From Vanilla planifolia (Eukaryota > Streptophyta > Magnoliopsida > Asparagales > Orchidaceae): a DNA stretch of 64,000 nt. Location: the NCBI GenBank assembly GCA_023846275.1, contig JAIUJO010000296.1, positions 293,001-357,000 of the forward strand, written 5' to 3'. Below, in pieces: positions 15,001 to 29,639 of the stretch. Both the position numbers and the translations under genes were made by a program. Position 1 is the first letter of the stretch. Every line of letters begins with the position of its first letter. The notes below the pieces were generated by a model. That model searched no databases and had not been told where the DNA came from. It saw nothing but the letters and a program-made list of their open reading frames with translations.

Positions 15001-18000
15001 TAAAACTCATTTCAACTTTAATATGTACTTATTTAATATTAAAATAATAATTTACTGTTGTGTGTTATACTTCACTATTGAATTTGTCATAATTCTAAAT
15101 GAACTTTAATCAAGATAGTACAAAAGTCATATGACTCATGTCCATGAGCACCATCTAATTAAATATTCATTTCTATATTTCATAAAAACAATTTCTAGGC
15201 TTTTGGCAAGTTTTTGAGGCATTTTGATTAATAGATGATTTAACATTAAAAAATATTACAATCAATCTTCATATTATCTTGTAGTGCTCCTTATATGATA
15301 GACAACATTTCTTTAAATGTTTTTATTTCATTTGATTATATTACAATGAAAATAAACTTCTACTTCCTTATGACATTTGTAATGCCTTGATTTGATTTTA
15401 TTACAAAGCATCAATATTCATCATTTTGCCTTTAATATAACTTTATTTATTATTAAATAATAAATATTTAATTATTTATGCTTAAGTACTTTTGTAATGC
15501 ACATTAATTCAAAATATGATCCAAGTCTACCAAATTAAATATTAATAGTTATATTACTTTTTAAATATTTTATTATTTTTTCATTCTTTAAGAGATATTT
15601 TATCTGTAACTTATTTGATGGTCAAGGAAGTTATATTGAGTTTTCTTTGTTCTTAGAATGAAAAGAATCAAGTATGATTTATTTGATGACTCCAAATGTT
15701 TAGCTTTCATTTTGTTGCATTCCATCTAATTCTTCTCCCTTATAATATTTATGTTACTTTGATTTGGTTTGTTTACATTTCTTTCATTTACATCATTTTA
15801 GCTTTATAATCATTTTAATTAACATTCAGATAATAATTTCTAGTAATTCCAAACGCCATTCAATTAAGATAAAATGAATGAAGTTGGGCTCACCTTGATG
15901 ATGGGACATCCAATTTAATATTCTATTTTACATTATTAAACTTTTTATTTTTCCTTTTTTTACATAATTTATTCGATATTTTTATTTGTAACTTATCTGA
16001 TAATCGACGATGTTGCAGCTAATCTTTGTAATATCTTAAAATGAAAATTTCTAGCACAATCTATATCATCTCATCAATTGTTTAGCTTGATTTGGTTATA
16101 TTATTATGAAACTATAAATCTGCTCACTAATTCCCTTTATGTCTATTGGATTTATTTACATTACATTACTCTAATTTCTTTCATTATTCATTTAATATAT
16201 TTTTTTTATTAATATCTAGTTAATAATTTATTATTATTTATGTTTACTTTTTTTTAATTTTTACTAATTCTATATTATTTCTAATAGAGACCAAAACAAG
16301 TTGGCCAACACATTTTGACATCCCCATCAAAATAATGATTCGCATTTATATTTTTATATTTATCATTTTCAATTTTAATTTATTTTTTTAATTTTAAAAT
16401 AATAACTTATTATTGTTTATGATTAGATTGGTAATACGTTATAATTCTGAAAGAGGTGTGCTTAAGAGGAAACATAAGTTGTTGGATACACATCGATGAG
16501 TTCTATCCAATTAAATTTTTTTATATGTAAGTATTTTATTTTTACATGATTTACAACATATTTTTAATTATATCTGATTTTCAATCACTCTAGTAATTTG
16601 GAAAGCAACTTTCCTATGCAATTTATATCATTAAACCAACGTTTTGCTTTGATTTGCTTACATTACTATCCAATACTAATTCTTTTCTATATAACGTTCA
16701 CTTTGATTATATTTTATTGGATTACATTGCATAAATTTATCTCATTTTAGATTTAATATATCTTAGTTAAACTTAAGTTAAAAATTTATAGTTACTTATA
16801 CCTAATTCTACATTGGAAACTTAAAAATAATTGGTAATGATGTCTGATTGAGATGAAATAATACTTTTCTTGAATCATATTAATTATCTCTATTTTATAA
16901 AAAATTCATTTTTAAGTTTCTAAATATTTTATAATTTATCATTTTGGCTTCTTCTATGAGAAATTTGGACTTGTACCTTATCTAATTTTCGAATGTATTA
17001 CACTCGTTCTCCTTAGCATGTTAGAACATAAGTTTCCCATTAAATTGATATCATCTCTTCAAAATTTTTTTTGAATATTTTATATTACTATTTAACACCA
17101 AACCTCCTCTTTTGTGACCTTTAAATTTCTTTGATTTGGTTATACAACATTACTTCAATTTATCTCATTTTAGTTATTATATATATTTTCTAATTAAAAA
17201 AATAATTATTTATCATTATTTATGATTGGTTAGTTTGGTCACTCATAGAAATTCTTAACGAGGTATGCTTGAGAGGAAACATGTCGTTAGAGTTGACTAA
17301 ACTTGCTATACGCAATTAAAAAAGTTTTTAAATTATTCAAATATTTATTTTCAAGGTTTTGGTATTTTTTATAAGATATTTTGTTTTTATAAATGATACA
17401 ACAATTGATGAAATTATACTTGATCTCCTTAATATCTAAGATTCTAAGTTTCATGTACGATTTATATAATTTCTTTAAATATTTCAATTTGATTTCATTA
17501 TATTGTTGTATAACTCTAAATCTACTCTTTTGTGACCTTTACATGAGTTTTGCTTAATTATATTTTATTACTTCCGTTTATCTCAATCCAACTTAATTAT
17601 ATGTTTTCTTAAAATTAAAGTAATAACTTATTATTATTTATGCTTATTCAAATTTTCAATTCATAATTATTCAAAAGTTTTTATTGAGTCGAAACTAAAA
17701 ACTATTTCCTACTTCTCAATATCCTTTGTCCAATTTAATATCCAATTTTTAGTTTAAAATATAATATTTTCTCAAGTTATTCCATGCTTTATGACTTATT
17801 TTGACTCAGATCTAATTTATTGATCGAGGATATGACACTCGAACTCTTTTGTATCTTGTAATAGAACTTTCCTATATGATTTATCACCTTTATTCTAATT
17901 TTGCACTTTGATTTAGTTATATTACATCACTTTAATTTATCTTATTTCAACTTTAATATATGTTTACATGTAATAAAATAATAATTTATTATTTTTTATA

Positions 18001-19472
18001 TTTAATTACTTTCACAATTCATATAATTTCATATAAGGTTTAATCGAGTGATAGAAAAATGTTGTTAAACTTATCTTGATGGGCATTTCCTGATTAATTA
18101 TTCATTTTTTATATTTTAAATATTTTTTAAGACTTTTGCATGCTTTGTAAGACATTGTAGTTCATAGCTAATTCGATAATCTAAGGAGTTATTTTAAGCC
18201 ACTTTATTATCTTAGAAATTTAACTTTTTAATATAATTTATCTCATTTCTTTAAATATTTTTTTGTTATAATAGTATGTAACTCTAAATCTTCTGATATG
18301 TGACCTTTCCATTAGTTTGATTTTGTTACATTATATTGCTTAAATTTATCTTATTTAAGCTTTAAAAATAAAATGACAATTTATATTTCTTTATTATTTT
18401 TTTACTTTTATAATTTCTAGTAATTCTATATGTGGTTTGATAAAAATGGAATAAAAGACATTTGATTCATCTTAAATGACATTAGCTAAAGTAAAGGCAA
18501 AATTCAACAAACTTTTCTCCACAAAGCCTATGAAATAAAATATGCTTTCATAGATATTTAAGTATTTTAGTTTCTAAAATTTAGGCATACTTTTTATGGT
18601 ATTTCAATTCATAGATTAATTTATTGATCTTATGCAACATTCCCACATAATTTATTTCATTTCATCAAATGTTTTCTTTGATATTGTTATATTACTATGT
18701 TGCTCCAACTCTCTAATGGTGTGACCTTTGCAATACAATTATTTGGTCATATTATGTTTCTTCAATTTATCTCCATTTTTATTTTGATTTATAATTGTTA
18801 GATATTAAATTTATTTTATTATTTATGCAATTTTTTTATTTTGATTCATAGTAATTCCATTTGAGGCCCAATAAAGAAGAACAAACATCCTTGGACTTAT
18901 CTTGATAATCTCTATATCTAATTAAATATTTATTTTATATCATTAAATTTTTAATTTTCTAAGATTTTACAAAGGCTATGTAACTCTCAAGTGTTTTGCT
19001 TTGATTTAATTATAAGGCTATGTAATTATAATTCTCCTCTTATGTAAGCATCATATTTCTTTTGTTTAAGTATAACTCATTACTTTTATTTTACTCATTT
19101 TAGCATTAATATATATTTACTTAATATGTAAATAATAATTTTATATTATTTATTATTGTTAACTTTCATAAATCATATTAATAAAAAAGAGGTCCAATTG
19201 AGACAAAACAAATGAGTGCTTATCTTAACTAGTTATATCGATAAATATTAAGTTTTTATATTTTAAAAAAGTTATTAGATTTGAATATTCTTTTGAAGGC
19301 ATTTCAAATCGTACCTTATTTGATGATATAGGTCTTTACACTCAATCTCCTTAGTACTTAGAAAGGAGCTTTCTCGAACAATTTTTTAATTTAATTAAAT
19401 GCTTTTCCTTAATTTAGTTATATTTCATTTCTTTAATTTATATAATTTCAATTTTAAAATATATTTCTTAAT

Positions 19473-19496
19473 ATTATTATTATTATTATTATTATT
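19473..19496. repeat. (ATT)8 microsatellite in a satellite unit
   Basis: Eight perfect ATT triplets lie in the AT-only part of one unit, where other units carry the short 'aataataatttattatt' dyad. It looks like local slippage expansion of that box. Confidence 0.9.
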
Positions 19497-22399
19497 TGTG
19501 TTCATTTGCATCCTAATTCATAGTAATTCAAATGATATCAGGTAGAGAAGACACAAACATCAATAGACTTAGTTTTAGAAGTTTTATCCAAGTTAATATT
19601 TTTTTATATATTTGTATGTTTTATTCTTTAATGTTTTGGAATGTTTTATGGGACATTTTAGTTCACATTTGAATGGATTATGAAGGATGTTAAGCTTGAT
19701 CTCCTTAATCTCTTGAATTCTATCATTCTTATGTAGTTTATCTAATTTCTTCAAATGTTTTATTTTAATTTTGTTATATGTCTTTGAAACTCTAATTCTA
19801 TTCTCAGGTGATCTTTTAATTAATTTTATTGTAAAAACTACTTCAATTTAATAACTTTTAGCTTAAGCATATATTCACTTAATTATTAACATAATATCTT
19901 TTTTAATTTTTATGAATATTTAATTTGTTAAATTATAGTAATTTGAAACAGGATTCGATTGAGACAAAACAAATGACGCTGCATAGGTCTCAAATATCTA
20001 TTTCTAACTAAATATTTGTTTCTTTTATTCTAAATATCTTATCTTTTTTTGTTTTTGGAAGGAATTGTAGGACATTTTGATTCTTACCTTATCTAATGAT
20101 ATGGGTTGCCACACTAAATCACCTTCATACCTTGGAAAGAAACTTTCCCAAATAATTTATCAATTTCTTCAAAAAATTCACTTTGATTTTCTTATATTAT
20201 ATCAGTTAAATTTATCTCATTTCATCTTTAATACAAATTACTTGATGTTTCTATTATTTGTGCTTGTTTGCTTTTTAATTCATGATAATGCCAATCAATG
20301 TCTAATAATGATGACAAAAACATCTTTAAACTCATCCGAATGAGCACTATTCTATCATATATTCATTTTTTATATTTAATTTATTTTTAATTTTTAATTC
20401 TTTGGAATGCTTTATAAGAAATGATAAAATTAATGAATTGATCATTGAGGATGTTTTTCTCAATCTCTTTTGTATCTTGGAATGCAATGCTCTAGTATAA
20501 GTTTTCATATTTTTTAAATTTTTTCATTGATATGGTTATATTTCAATATAACTATCATTATTTCTCATCTCATATTCATATTTATTCAATTTGGTTATTT
20601 TGCATTGGTTCAAATTATCTGATTTAATCTTTATAAATATCTACTTTATATTGAAAAGATAATTTATCATTACTTATGTTTACTTAATTTTTTCAATTTG
20701 TAGTAATTTCAAATCAATTTTGTTTGGGATGAAACTAATGTTATTGCACTCAACTAAATGAGCTCTATCTAAATAAAGATTTATTTTTATATATTTGAAT
20801 ATTTTGTTATACAAGATTTTTACATATTTTATGAGGCTTCATGATTCATAGCTAATTTGATAATCCAGGATTTTAGCTTAATCTCTTTAATATCTTTTAG
20901 TGTAGTTTTACTATACAATTTATCTAATTTTCTTCAATTCTTTTTCTTTCATTTTGTTAATTAAAATGAAACTCATGTTCTCCTCTTGTCACATCTCTTT
21001 ATTGCTTTCATTTGGTTATATTATACTTATTCAATTGTTCTTATTTCATCTTTATCATACGTGACCTTAATATTAAAATATTAATTATTACATCTTTTAT
21101 TCATAGCCCATTTGATAATCTCCTTAATATCATGGTGTGCAATGTTTTCAAACAATTTATCTCAAATAATTATATTTTTCTTTTTGATTTGATTGCCTTC
21201 AAATGCATTGCTAAATAGCTCTCATGTGACCTCTATATTAATTTCATATGAGTTTCAATTGGGAACAAATAAATGTCATTAAATGTATCTCAATGGGCTC
21301 TATTAAATTTGAATTTTTTTATTATTTTAAGGTAATTTAATTCTATTTTTTGATATATTTTGAGAGATATTTGAATTCAAGCATGATTTGATAATTAAGA
21401 ATATTACACTGAATCAACCTAGTATGTTGGAAGGTTTTTATTACATTAGAATTTACCTAAGTTATTCCAATTTTTTGGTTTGATTTTATTATATTATATT
21501 CTAATGCAAACGTCTCTTATTTAGCCTTTACATCACTTTGCTTTTGTTATGTTACATTATTATTTATGTTAGTCTTCTTTGGTAATTCATTTACTCAAAA
21601 TGGGGCCTAGTAGAGATCAAGAAAACATCATTACGCTCATGATGACAAACATTATCTAGATAACTATTCATTTTTATATTTCTAAATATTTTATTTTCTT
21701 TAATTTTGGCACCATTTTTAGGAATTGTGATTTCATACCTAGTCTAACATTCAAAGATGTTACTATCCATCTCCTTAATATCTTAAAATGTACGAATTTT
21801 TTACAACTTATCTCAATTATTCATTTTTGCTTTATTTGGGTATATTATAATGTATAGGTAAATCAATCCTTCTATGTCGTTTACATCACTTTGATTTGGT
21901 TATATTTTCTTATTATTTATGATTAATTACTTTGGTGATGAGTATTAAATGCAAACAAGTTTTTATCAAGATGAAACAAACTCATCTAAACACACTTTAT
22001 CTAATTGAATATTAATTATAATAATTTAAAATATTTATTTTATAGGTTTTTTAGATATTTTACGAGATGTTTTGATTTGTAATTAAATTGATGTTTAGGA
22101 ATGTTAAGAATAATCTAATTAGTATATTGGAATGAAATTTTTATGTAAACTTTGTGTTATTTCCTTAACATTTTTGCTTTGAATTGATTGTATTATTATG
22201 TAAATGTACATATATTATCATGTTACCTTTATGTAGCATTAATTTTGTTATATTGTAATAACTCATTTTTTCTTATTTAAGACTCAATATATTTTTAATT
22301 TTTATTGAAATCATAATTTATTATAATTCAAGCTTATTTATATTGGTAATTTATAGTATTTCCAAACTATGTCTAATGAGTAGAAAACAAATGTCATTC

Positions 22400-22417
22400 A
22401 GCTCATCTCCATGAGCT
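22400..22417. repeat. Well-preserved GATGAG dyad of the satellite unit
   Basis: The sequence agctcat-ctcc-atgagct has perfect 7-bp arms and a 4-base loop. It is one of the best-kept examples of a dyad found at this place in many units. Others are 'ctcatctcaatgag' near 13823 and the near-perfect pair at 54164-54181 (ggctcgt/atgagcc). Function is unknown. Confidence 0.75.
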
Positions 22418-24516
22418 TTATTTAATTAATAATCTTTTGAAAATTTAAAAAAATTTCTTTTCTAGTGCTTTGGTATATTTTTGGAGGCATTTAAAATCAT
22501 ATTTTGTTAGATGATCTTGAATCTCACACATGACACCTTAGTCTTTTTGAATGCCCAATTTTTATATAATTGTTCTCATTTCTTTAAATGTTTTATTTTC
22601 ATTTGGATATATTACATTATAATGATAAATATACTCTTTTATGACCATTATTTACTTTTCTTTTGTTATATTATATCATTTTAATTTATCTTATTTTATC
22701 TTTGATAATTATTTACTTAATATTACAAATAATAGTTTACTATTATTTAAGCTTGTTTTGCTATATTAATTCACATTAACTCAAAATGAGGTTCGATCAA
22801 GTCGAAACAATGGTCATTTGACTCATCTTAATGAATAATAGAGAATGTTACACTCAATCTCGTCAGTATTTTCTAATGGAACTTTTTGGATAATTTATGT
22901 TATTTTTATAAGTCTTTCACTTTGATTTGGTTATTATACTATGTAACTCAAAACAACCACTTCTGTGATCTTTTCCAAACTTTAAATTTTCATATAAGAT
23001 TACTTAATAATTTATGTCTAAATAAGCTTGTTAGATTTGGTAATTCAAAATAATTCCAAATGAGGTTTGATTGAGATGAAACAAATCTCATTTGAAATGT
23101 CTTAACTTACTCAATTAAATGAAATGTTTATTTTATATTTTTAAATTTTTTTAGGATTTTTCATCATGTTGCCATTCATTTTAGTTCAAACTTGATTTAA
23201 TGAGCAACATGTTACACATGATTTTCTCACTATCTTCGGAACAAAACTGTTCGTACAACTAATCTCAATTGTTCAAATAATTCGACATGAATAGCTAATA
23301 TTATAATATAACTCTAAATCTCTTCTCATTTAACCTTTATATTTGTTTGAATTGGTTATATTATATTATTATTAATGCTTATTTACAATGCTAATTTATT
23401 GTAATCTAAAATTAGGTTTAATTGAGATGAAAAAATTATCATTGAACTCATTTCAATTAATTTTATCAAGCTAAATATTCATTTTTATAGTTTTAAAAAT
23501 TTTATTTTCTAAGGTTTTTGCAAGCTTTAAGGGTTATTTCAATTCATACCTAATTTTACAGTTAAGAACATTGTACTTAAACCACTAAGTATCTATTAAT
23601 GCAACTTTTCATTACAATTTATCCAATTTGTTTAAATAGTTTTCTTTGATTTGGCAATATTTTTTGAAACTTCAATTATCCTCTCAGGTGGCCTTTACAT
23701 ATCTTTGATCCATTTATATTACATGCTTTCAAACTTTCTCATTCTAACCTTTTTATATTTTTACTTAATATTAAAAAAATAAATTCTTTAATATTTTTGC
23801 TTATTTACTTTTGTAATATTCCAATTGGGCTTCAATCAAGATGAAATAGAAGCCATTTGATTGATATTAAATTGCTAAAGATAATTAAATATTCTTTTTT
23901 GTATTTATGAAAGTTTAATTTTATTGAGTTTTGGAACCGTTTCTTAGGAATTTTGAATATTACAAGCTTTGATGATCAAGGATGTTTCACTATATCTCGT
24001 TTGTGTTTTAGAATTCAACTTTTCCATCAAATTTGTCATTTTTTCTCACTCTTTCTTATGATTTTGTTATGTTAAAAAGCAATCTAAATCTACTCTCATG
24101 TGACTTTTACTTCACATTAGTTTTGGTATATTATATAATTCTTTATGCTTAATTACTTTGTTAACTTGCAGTAATTCTGAGCAAGATTTTATCTTGATAA
24201 AATAAATATCATTAGAGTAGTCTCTATATGCTAGAGATAATTAAATATTCATTTTTACATGTTTAAATATTTTATTTCATTGGATTTATGCATACATTAA
24301 GAGATCATTCAATTGATACCATATTTGATGATTAAAGATGTTGCACTTGATCTCCTTTTTATCTTGGAATGTAACTTTCCCATAAAATTTATCTCATTTA
24401 TTTAATTTAATTTTTTTTTTATCATGTTATAATATAACCTTAAATCTCCTCAAATGTGACGCTTTCAAGTGTGTTTTTTTGTTGTAATATGTTATTTATT
24501 TTTATCAAAATTTATC

Positions 24517-24520
<4 letters not shown>

Positions 24521-24562
<42 letters not shown>
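24521..24562. repeat. (AT)21 microsatellite in a satellite unit
   Basis: This is an uninterrupted run of 21 AT dinucleotides. It sits where neighbouring units have 'tttaatatatatttactt', so it is best read as slippage expansion of the 'atatatat' already present there. It is the longest perfect dinucleotide run I found in the window. Confidence 0.95.
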
Positions 24563-24566
<4 letters not shown>

Positions 24567-27500
24567 GTAAAATAATAATTTAGAATTATATATGATTTTT
24601 AGTAGTTGATAGTATTTTCAAACAAGGCTCGATTGAGAGTTAACAACTATTGTTGAGGTTGTCTCTACGAGCTCTATCAATTAATTATTCATGATTACAT
24701 TTTTATATATATATTTTTAATAGTTTTTATATGTTTTACTTGACATTTTAATTTTTATCTAATTTGACAATTGTCAATCTTTTGCTTGAGCTTCTTGGTA
24801 TCAATGTGTGGAACTCTTTAAAAAATTTTATACCATTTCTTCAATTTTTTTCTTGATTTGGTTATATTACTATAACTCTAAATCTTATCTCATGACATCA
24901 CATCATTTTGTTGTTTTACATATCTTTTATTTATCTCATTTTATTTTTGATACTATTTACTTAATAACAAAATGATAATTTGTTATTATTTATGCCTATT
25001 TATGGATGTCATTCGTGGTAGGTTCAAACTAAGTTTGATAGAGAGAAAAATAAAGTCATTGGGCATCGCTCGGTGATCAATGTGAAATTGAATAACCATT
25101 TTTGTAATGGTAAACATTCTTTTTGTGATTTTTGCCCATTTTTGAGGCATTTCAATTTGTACCTCTTATGATTAATGAGTAAGTTACATGTGATCTTCTT
25201 AGTATTTTAAAATGCAACTTTCTTATATGATTTATATTATTCTTTAAAATTTTTTTATTTGATTTGGTGATACTATTATGTAACTTTAAATTTTTTCTTG
25301 TGTAATCTTTATTATATAACTAATCAACATTAAAATAATGATTTATTATTATTCATTAATATTTACTCTGATAATTCATTGAAATACAACATGAACAATA
25401 TAAATAAAATAACATTCATTAAGCTTATCCCAACATTCTTTATGCAACTCAATAACAATTTTATATTTTTAAATTTTAGTTTCTTATATTTATGCATACT
25501 TTGTGAATCATTTCAATTCATAACTGACCTTTTTATCAATGATATTATCGATCTTCTTAGAACATTGGGATGCAATATTTTTTTAATAATTTTTCTTATT
25601 TATTTAACTTTTTCACTTTTATTTTATTATAATATATTGTAACATTAAATCCCACTTCTTGTGATATTTACATCCCTTTAGTTTGGTTATGTGACATTAT
25701 TATTTATGTTTATGGACTTTACTAATTCATAATAATTATAAATTTGGTCCAATCAAGATTAAGCAAATGTCTTTGGACTCAACCAAATGATCTATATCAG
25801 TCTAAATAATAATTCTCCTATTGTTGAATATTTTATAGTTTCGTATTTGTGTATTGAATTAGGTGACATTTTGATTCATTTCTAATTTCATAATTAAGGA
25901 TGTTGTACTCGATCTCTTTAATATCTTTGAATACAATTTTCTTTTGTAATTTATCATATTTGTTCAAAATTTTTTCTTTCATTAGATTATATTATTATGA
26001 AAATTTAATTCTACAATCATATGACAAAAACTTTCTTTGATTTTGCTGTTTTGTAAATTTTAAATTTACTTAATTTTAAGATGCAACGTTTCTTAATTCT
26101 TTACCTTATGTTTTTAATTTTTTTCTTATTTTTGGTTATACTATAATGTGACTCTAAATCTTTTTTCTGTGACATTTACATAACCTTCAATTAGTTGTTG
26201 ACTTTAATTTTTTTTTCATTTCAGGATTAATCTATATTTCCTTAATATTATAACAATAATTTTTTCTTGGTAGTGCAAAATTACTTTTGTAATTCATAGT
26301 AACACATAACGAGGTACGATCTAGAAAAAATAAACATCATGGGTCTATTTCGTAGGGCTCTATACAATTAAAAATTTATTTTATGTTTCTAAAGGTTTTA
26401 TTTTCTAGAACTTATATCTGGTTTCCGAGTTGTTTAAATTAGTATTTAATTTTTTGATTGAGGTTGTTACAGTCAAATTAGTTAGTTCCTTTGAATACAA
26501 CATCTTCACATAATTTATATCCTTTCTACAAATTTATTGATTTGATTGGGTTATATTATAAAAAACTATAATTCTCCTCTCATGTGATGTTTACACCACT
26601 TTAATTAGGTTATGTTTTGCTACTTACATTTATCTCATTTCATCATTATTATATAATTATTTAATGTTAAAATTATAACTTTTTATTATTTTATTTTGCT
26701 TAAATTTGTAATTCATAATAATTCAAGATAAAGTTTAATTGAGATAAAATGATATTATTTTGCCTAACTCGATGATTGATGCAGAATTAAATATTCAATT
26801 TTTATGATTCTTAGTATTTTTTTTATTTATGCATGCATTACGATGCTTTTTGATTTGTGCCTTATTTAACAAATGAAGACATTACACTCAATATCCTTAT
26901 TATTTTGTAGTGCTACAATTTCATATAATTTATCTCAATTATTTAAATGATTCATTTTAATTTCATTATATTGCAATTAAACTCTAAATCCCTTCTTTTG
27001 AAACATTTATAATGCATTGAATTAGTTATATTATATAACTTTAATTTATCTCAATTTAGCCTTACAATATATTTACTTATCATTTAAACATTAATTAATT
27101 AATTTTTACACTTATTTATTTCATAATTCATAGTAATTCCAAATGTTATCCAATCATGATAAAGTAAATATTGTTAGACCCATCTTGTTGAGCTCAATCC
27201 TATTAAAAATTTATTTCATATTTTAAAATATTTAATTTTCTTCATTTTATGCATGATTTATTAGATATTTTGATTCATTGTTGATTTGTTAGTTGAAGAT
27301 TTTATACTTAATTTACTTATTTTTTTGGAATGTAATATTTTCTACAAAATTAATGCTAATTTTACCAATGTTTTTATTTTATTCTTTTATAATTTAACAC
27401 TAAATATCCTCTCACTGTGACCCTTAAATAAATTTTATTTCGTGAAATTATATTGCTTAAATTTTCTCATTTTAGCTTTTAGACATATTTTTTAATATTA

Positions 27501-29556
27501 AAATCATAATTTTTTTTATTTTAGCTTATTTATTTTTGTAATTGTAGTACTACAAATAATGTTCAATTGATATGAAAGTAACATTGTTCGACATGTAACG
27601 ACAAACAAAATCTAGTTATAAACTATTTTTTAAATAATTTATTTTCTTAAATTTTGGAATGCTTTATGAATTATTTTGATTTGCATTTGATGTTCAAGGA
27701 TTTTACACTCAACAGCCTTAGTATTTTAGTGTGTACTTTACGAGTATAATTTACATCATTTCTTAAAATATTTTCCTTATATTTGTTAATATTATAATGT
27801 AACCCTAATTCTCTTTTTAATGACAATTATCACTTTTATTTTACTATATTAGCTTGCTTCTACTAATCTCATTTGAGCTATGACATCTATTTAGTTAATA
27901 TTAAAAAGATAATTTATTATTTATTTTTCTTATTTTTATTTGTAATTCATAATAATTCCAAACAATCTTTGATAAAGAAGAATAAAAATTTCATTAGCCT
28001 TAGCTTTAAGAGCAATATCTAATTAAATATTCATTCTTTCAATTCTATAGATGTTGAAACTCTTGATCCCCTAGTAGTTTGGAATGAAATATTTTCAAAC
28101 AATTTATCTCATTTCTTTAATATTTTTACTTTGATTTGTTATTTCCTTACTATGAATTTTACTATTTCTTGATTCTATTATAAGATATTATTTCAATTTC
28201 TCTCTTTTCTTCTTTAATATAAATGTACCTATTATTAAGATAATTCTTCATTATTATTTGTATAAACCTTTTGTGTTTTTTATAGTAATTCTATGTGATC
28301 CCTAATCTAGGTGAAACAAACTTTGTTGGACTCATCTTAATGAGTTATATACAAATAAATACACCTTTATATATTTTTTAATATTTTTATTGAGTTTTTA
28401 AATTTTTTACAAGGTTTTTAATTTGTACATAATTTAGCAAATTAGTATATTATAGTTGGTCTCTATATTATTTTGTAATATCACTATTTTCTACAGTTTA
28501 TCTCATTTATTTTACTTTTTTTGTTTGTTTAGTTAAATTATGATGTAACTCTAAGCCTCCATTTTTTGTCAGCTATATTACTTAGGTTTGGTTATATTAT
28601 GTTACTTATAGTTATCTTATTTCAATATTAGTATATTATTATTTAAAGTTAAAATAATAATTTATAAAATTTTACTTCTAGTTAATTTTATAATTTGAAA
28701 GAATTGTAATTGATGCACAATCATAATGAAACAATTATTATTAGAGTCATCTTTTTGAGTTTTATCTAACGAAATATTCATTTTATATTTTTAATTATTT
28801 TATTTTAGAGTTTATAGACAATTTATGAAATATTATGATTCAAACTACATTTGATGTTTGAGGATATTTCACTTGATTTCTTGAGCATCTTAGCACGCAA
28901 TTTTCCTATGCAATTATCTCATTTTTTCAATTTTTCTTTTTAATTTGGTTATATTACAATTAAACACTAATTCTCCTCTTATCTAATGTTTACATCACTT
29001 TTAATTGGAAACATTACAATGATTTAATTTATCTCATTTCATTTTTAATAGACATTTACTTAATATGTAGCTATAATTTATTTTGTTATTTAGCATAAAC
29101 AAGTGTAGCTCGACTAGTACTGATGAGCATAAGGTAAGTAAATATATATTTTGATATTTTTGAATATTTTGTTTGCTATAACTTAGGAATCCTTTATGAG
29201 TAATTTTATCACTCATTAGATTTGATGATTGAGGGTGCCATACTAAGTTAACTTAGTAATAGTGAGTAGAACTTTTTCTTGAAATTTGTCATTAATTAAA
29301 TTGTTTTTAATAAAATTATATTATAATGTAGCTTTAAATCTCCTCATGATGACATATACATCATATTAATTTTATTCTACTACATTATTATTTTTTCTTA
29401 TTCACTATATTAATTGGCTATAATTCTAAACAAGGTTCATTCAAGAAGTAACAAATGTCATGAGGCTAATCTCCATGATCTCTATCAAATTAAATATTTA
29501 TTTTTATATATTTGATTATTTATATCAAAGATTTTGGTACATGTTAAGAGAAATTA

Positions 29557-29639
29557 TAAATTTTTTCTTTTATTTGAATATTATAGTAAAATATTTTTGC
29601 TAATTTTAAGATTTTTCTATTATTTAAAAATTCCTAAGA
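29557..29639. other. Unassigned AT-rich junction between satellite and copia 3' LTR
   Basis: This short stretch no longer follows the satellite consensus and I cannot align it convincingly to the other two LTR copies. It may be eroded LTR or new sequence at a rearrangement point. I see no gene or site in it. Confidence 0.5.

Larger units (their letters stand above)
21541..25720 (+). repeat. Sub-block enriched in a short unit variant
   Basis: Within block 1 this stretch carries at least five units in which the second 'ggttatattac' box is joined almost directly to the 'ttattatttatg' box. The segment that normally lies between them (the second aatttatctcattt box and the AT-rich stretch, roughly 80-100 bp) is missing. 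Examples start near 21541, 21896, 23350, 24121 and 25681. Full-length units lie between them (near 22260, 22670, 23730 and 24925), so the variant is interspersed. Either this is a local subfamily spread by unequal exchange or the same deletion arose repeatedly at a short AT-rich match. Other deletion types occur nearby, for example at 21100-21125. Confidence 0.6.
1..29556 (+). repeat. Diverged ~410-bp satellite array, orientation A (block 1)
   Basis: This is the longest uninterrupted block, about 73 units head to tail, and it is already inside the array at base 1. The same ordered boxes recur: an 'aattcatagtaattccaaat' box, a 'gagatgaaaca' box, a 'catctcgatgagctctat' box, 'taaatattcatttttatat', 'ttttggcatg', 'ggatgttacactcgatctcc', 'tatcttggaatgcaacttt', then paired 'aatttatctcattt' and 'tttgatttggttatattac' boxes. 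The 'ggatgtt' landmark falls near 1423, 1837, 2158, 2575, 2910, 3322, 3797, 4190, 4873, 5297, 5705, 6008, 6490, 6906, 7300, 7710 and 8085. Identity between neighbours is low and indels are common, so this is an old array. The + strand is T-rich. I see no gene, RNA gene or inserted element in it. Function is unknown; the end coordinate is uncertain by tens of bases. Confidence 0.9.

Noticed and set aside
1-29556. CRISPR array
   Set aside because: Repeats are long, strongly diverged and contiguous, with no short identical repeats and unique spacers of constant length; the rest of the window is plant-like.
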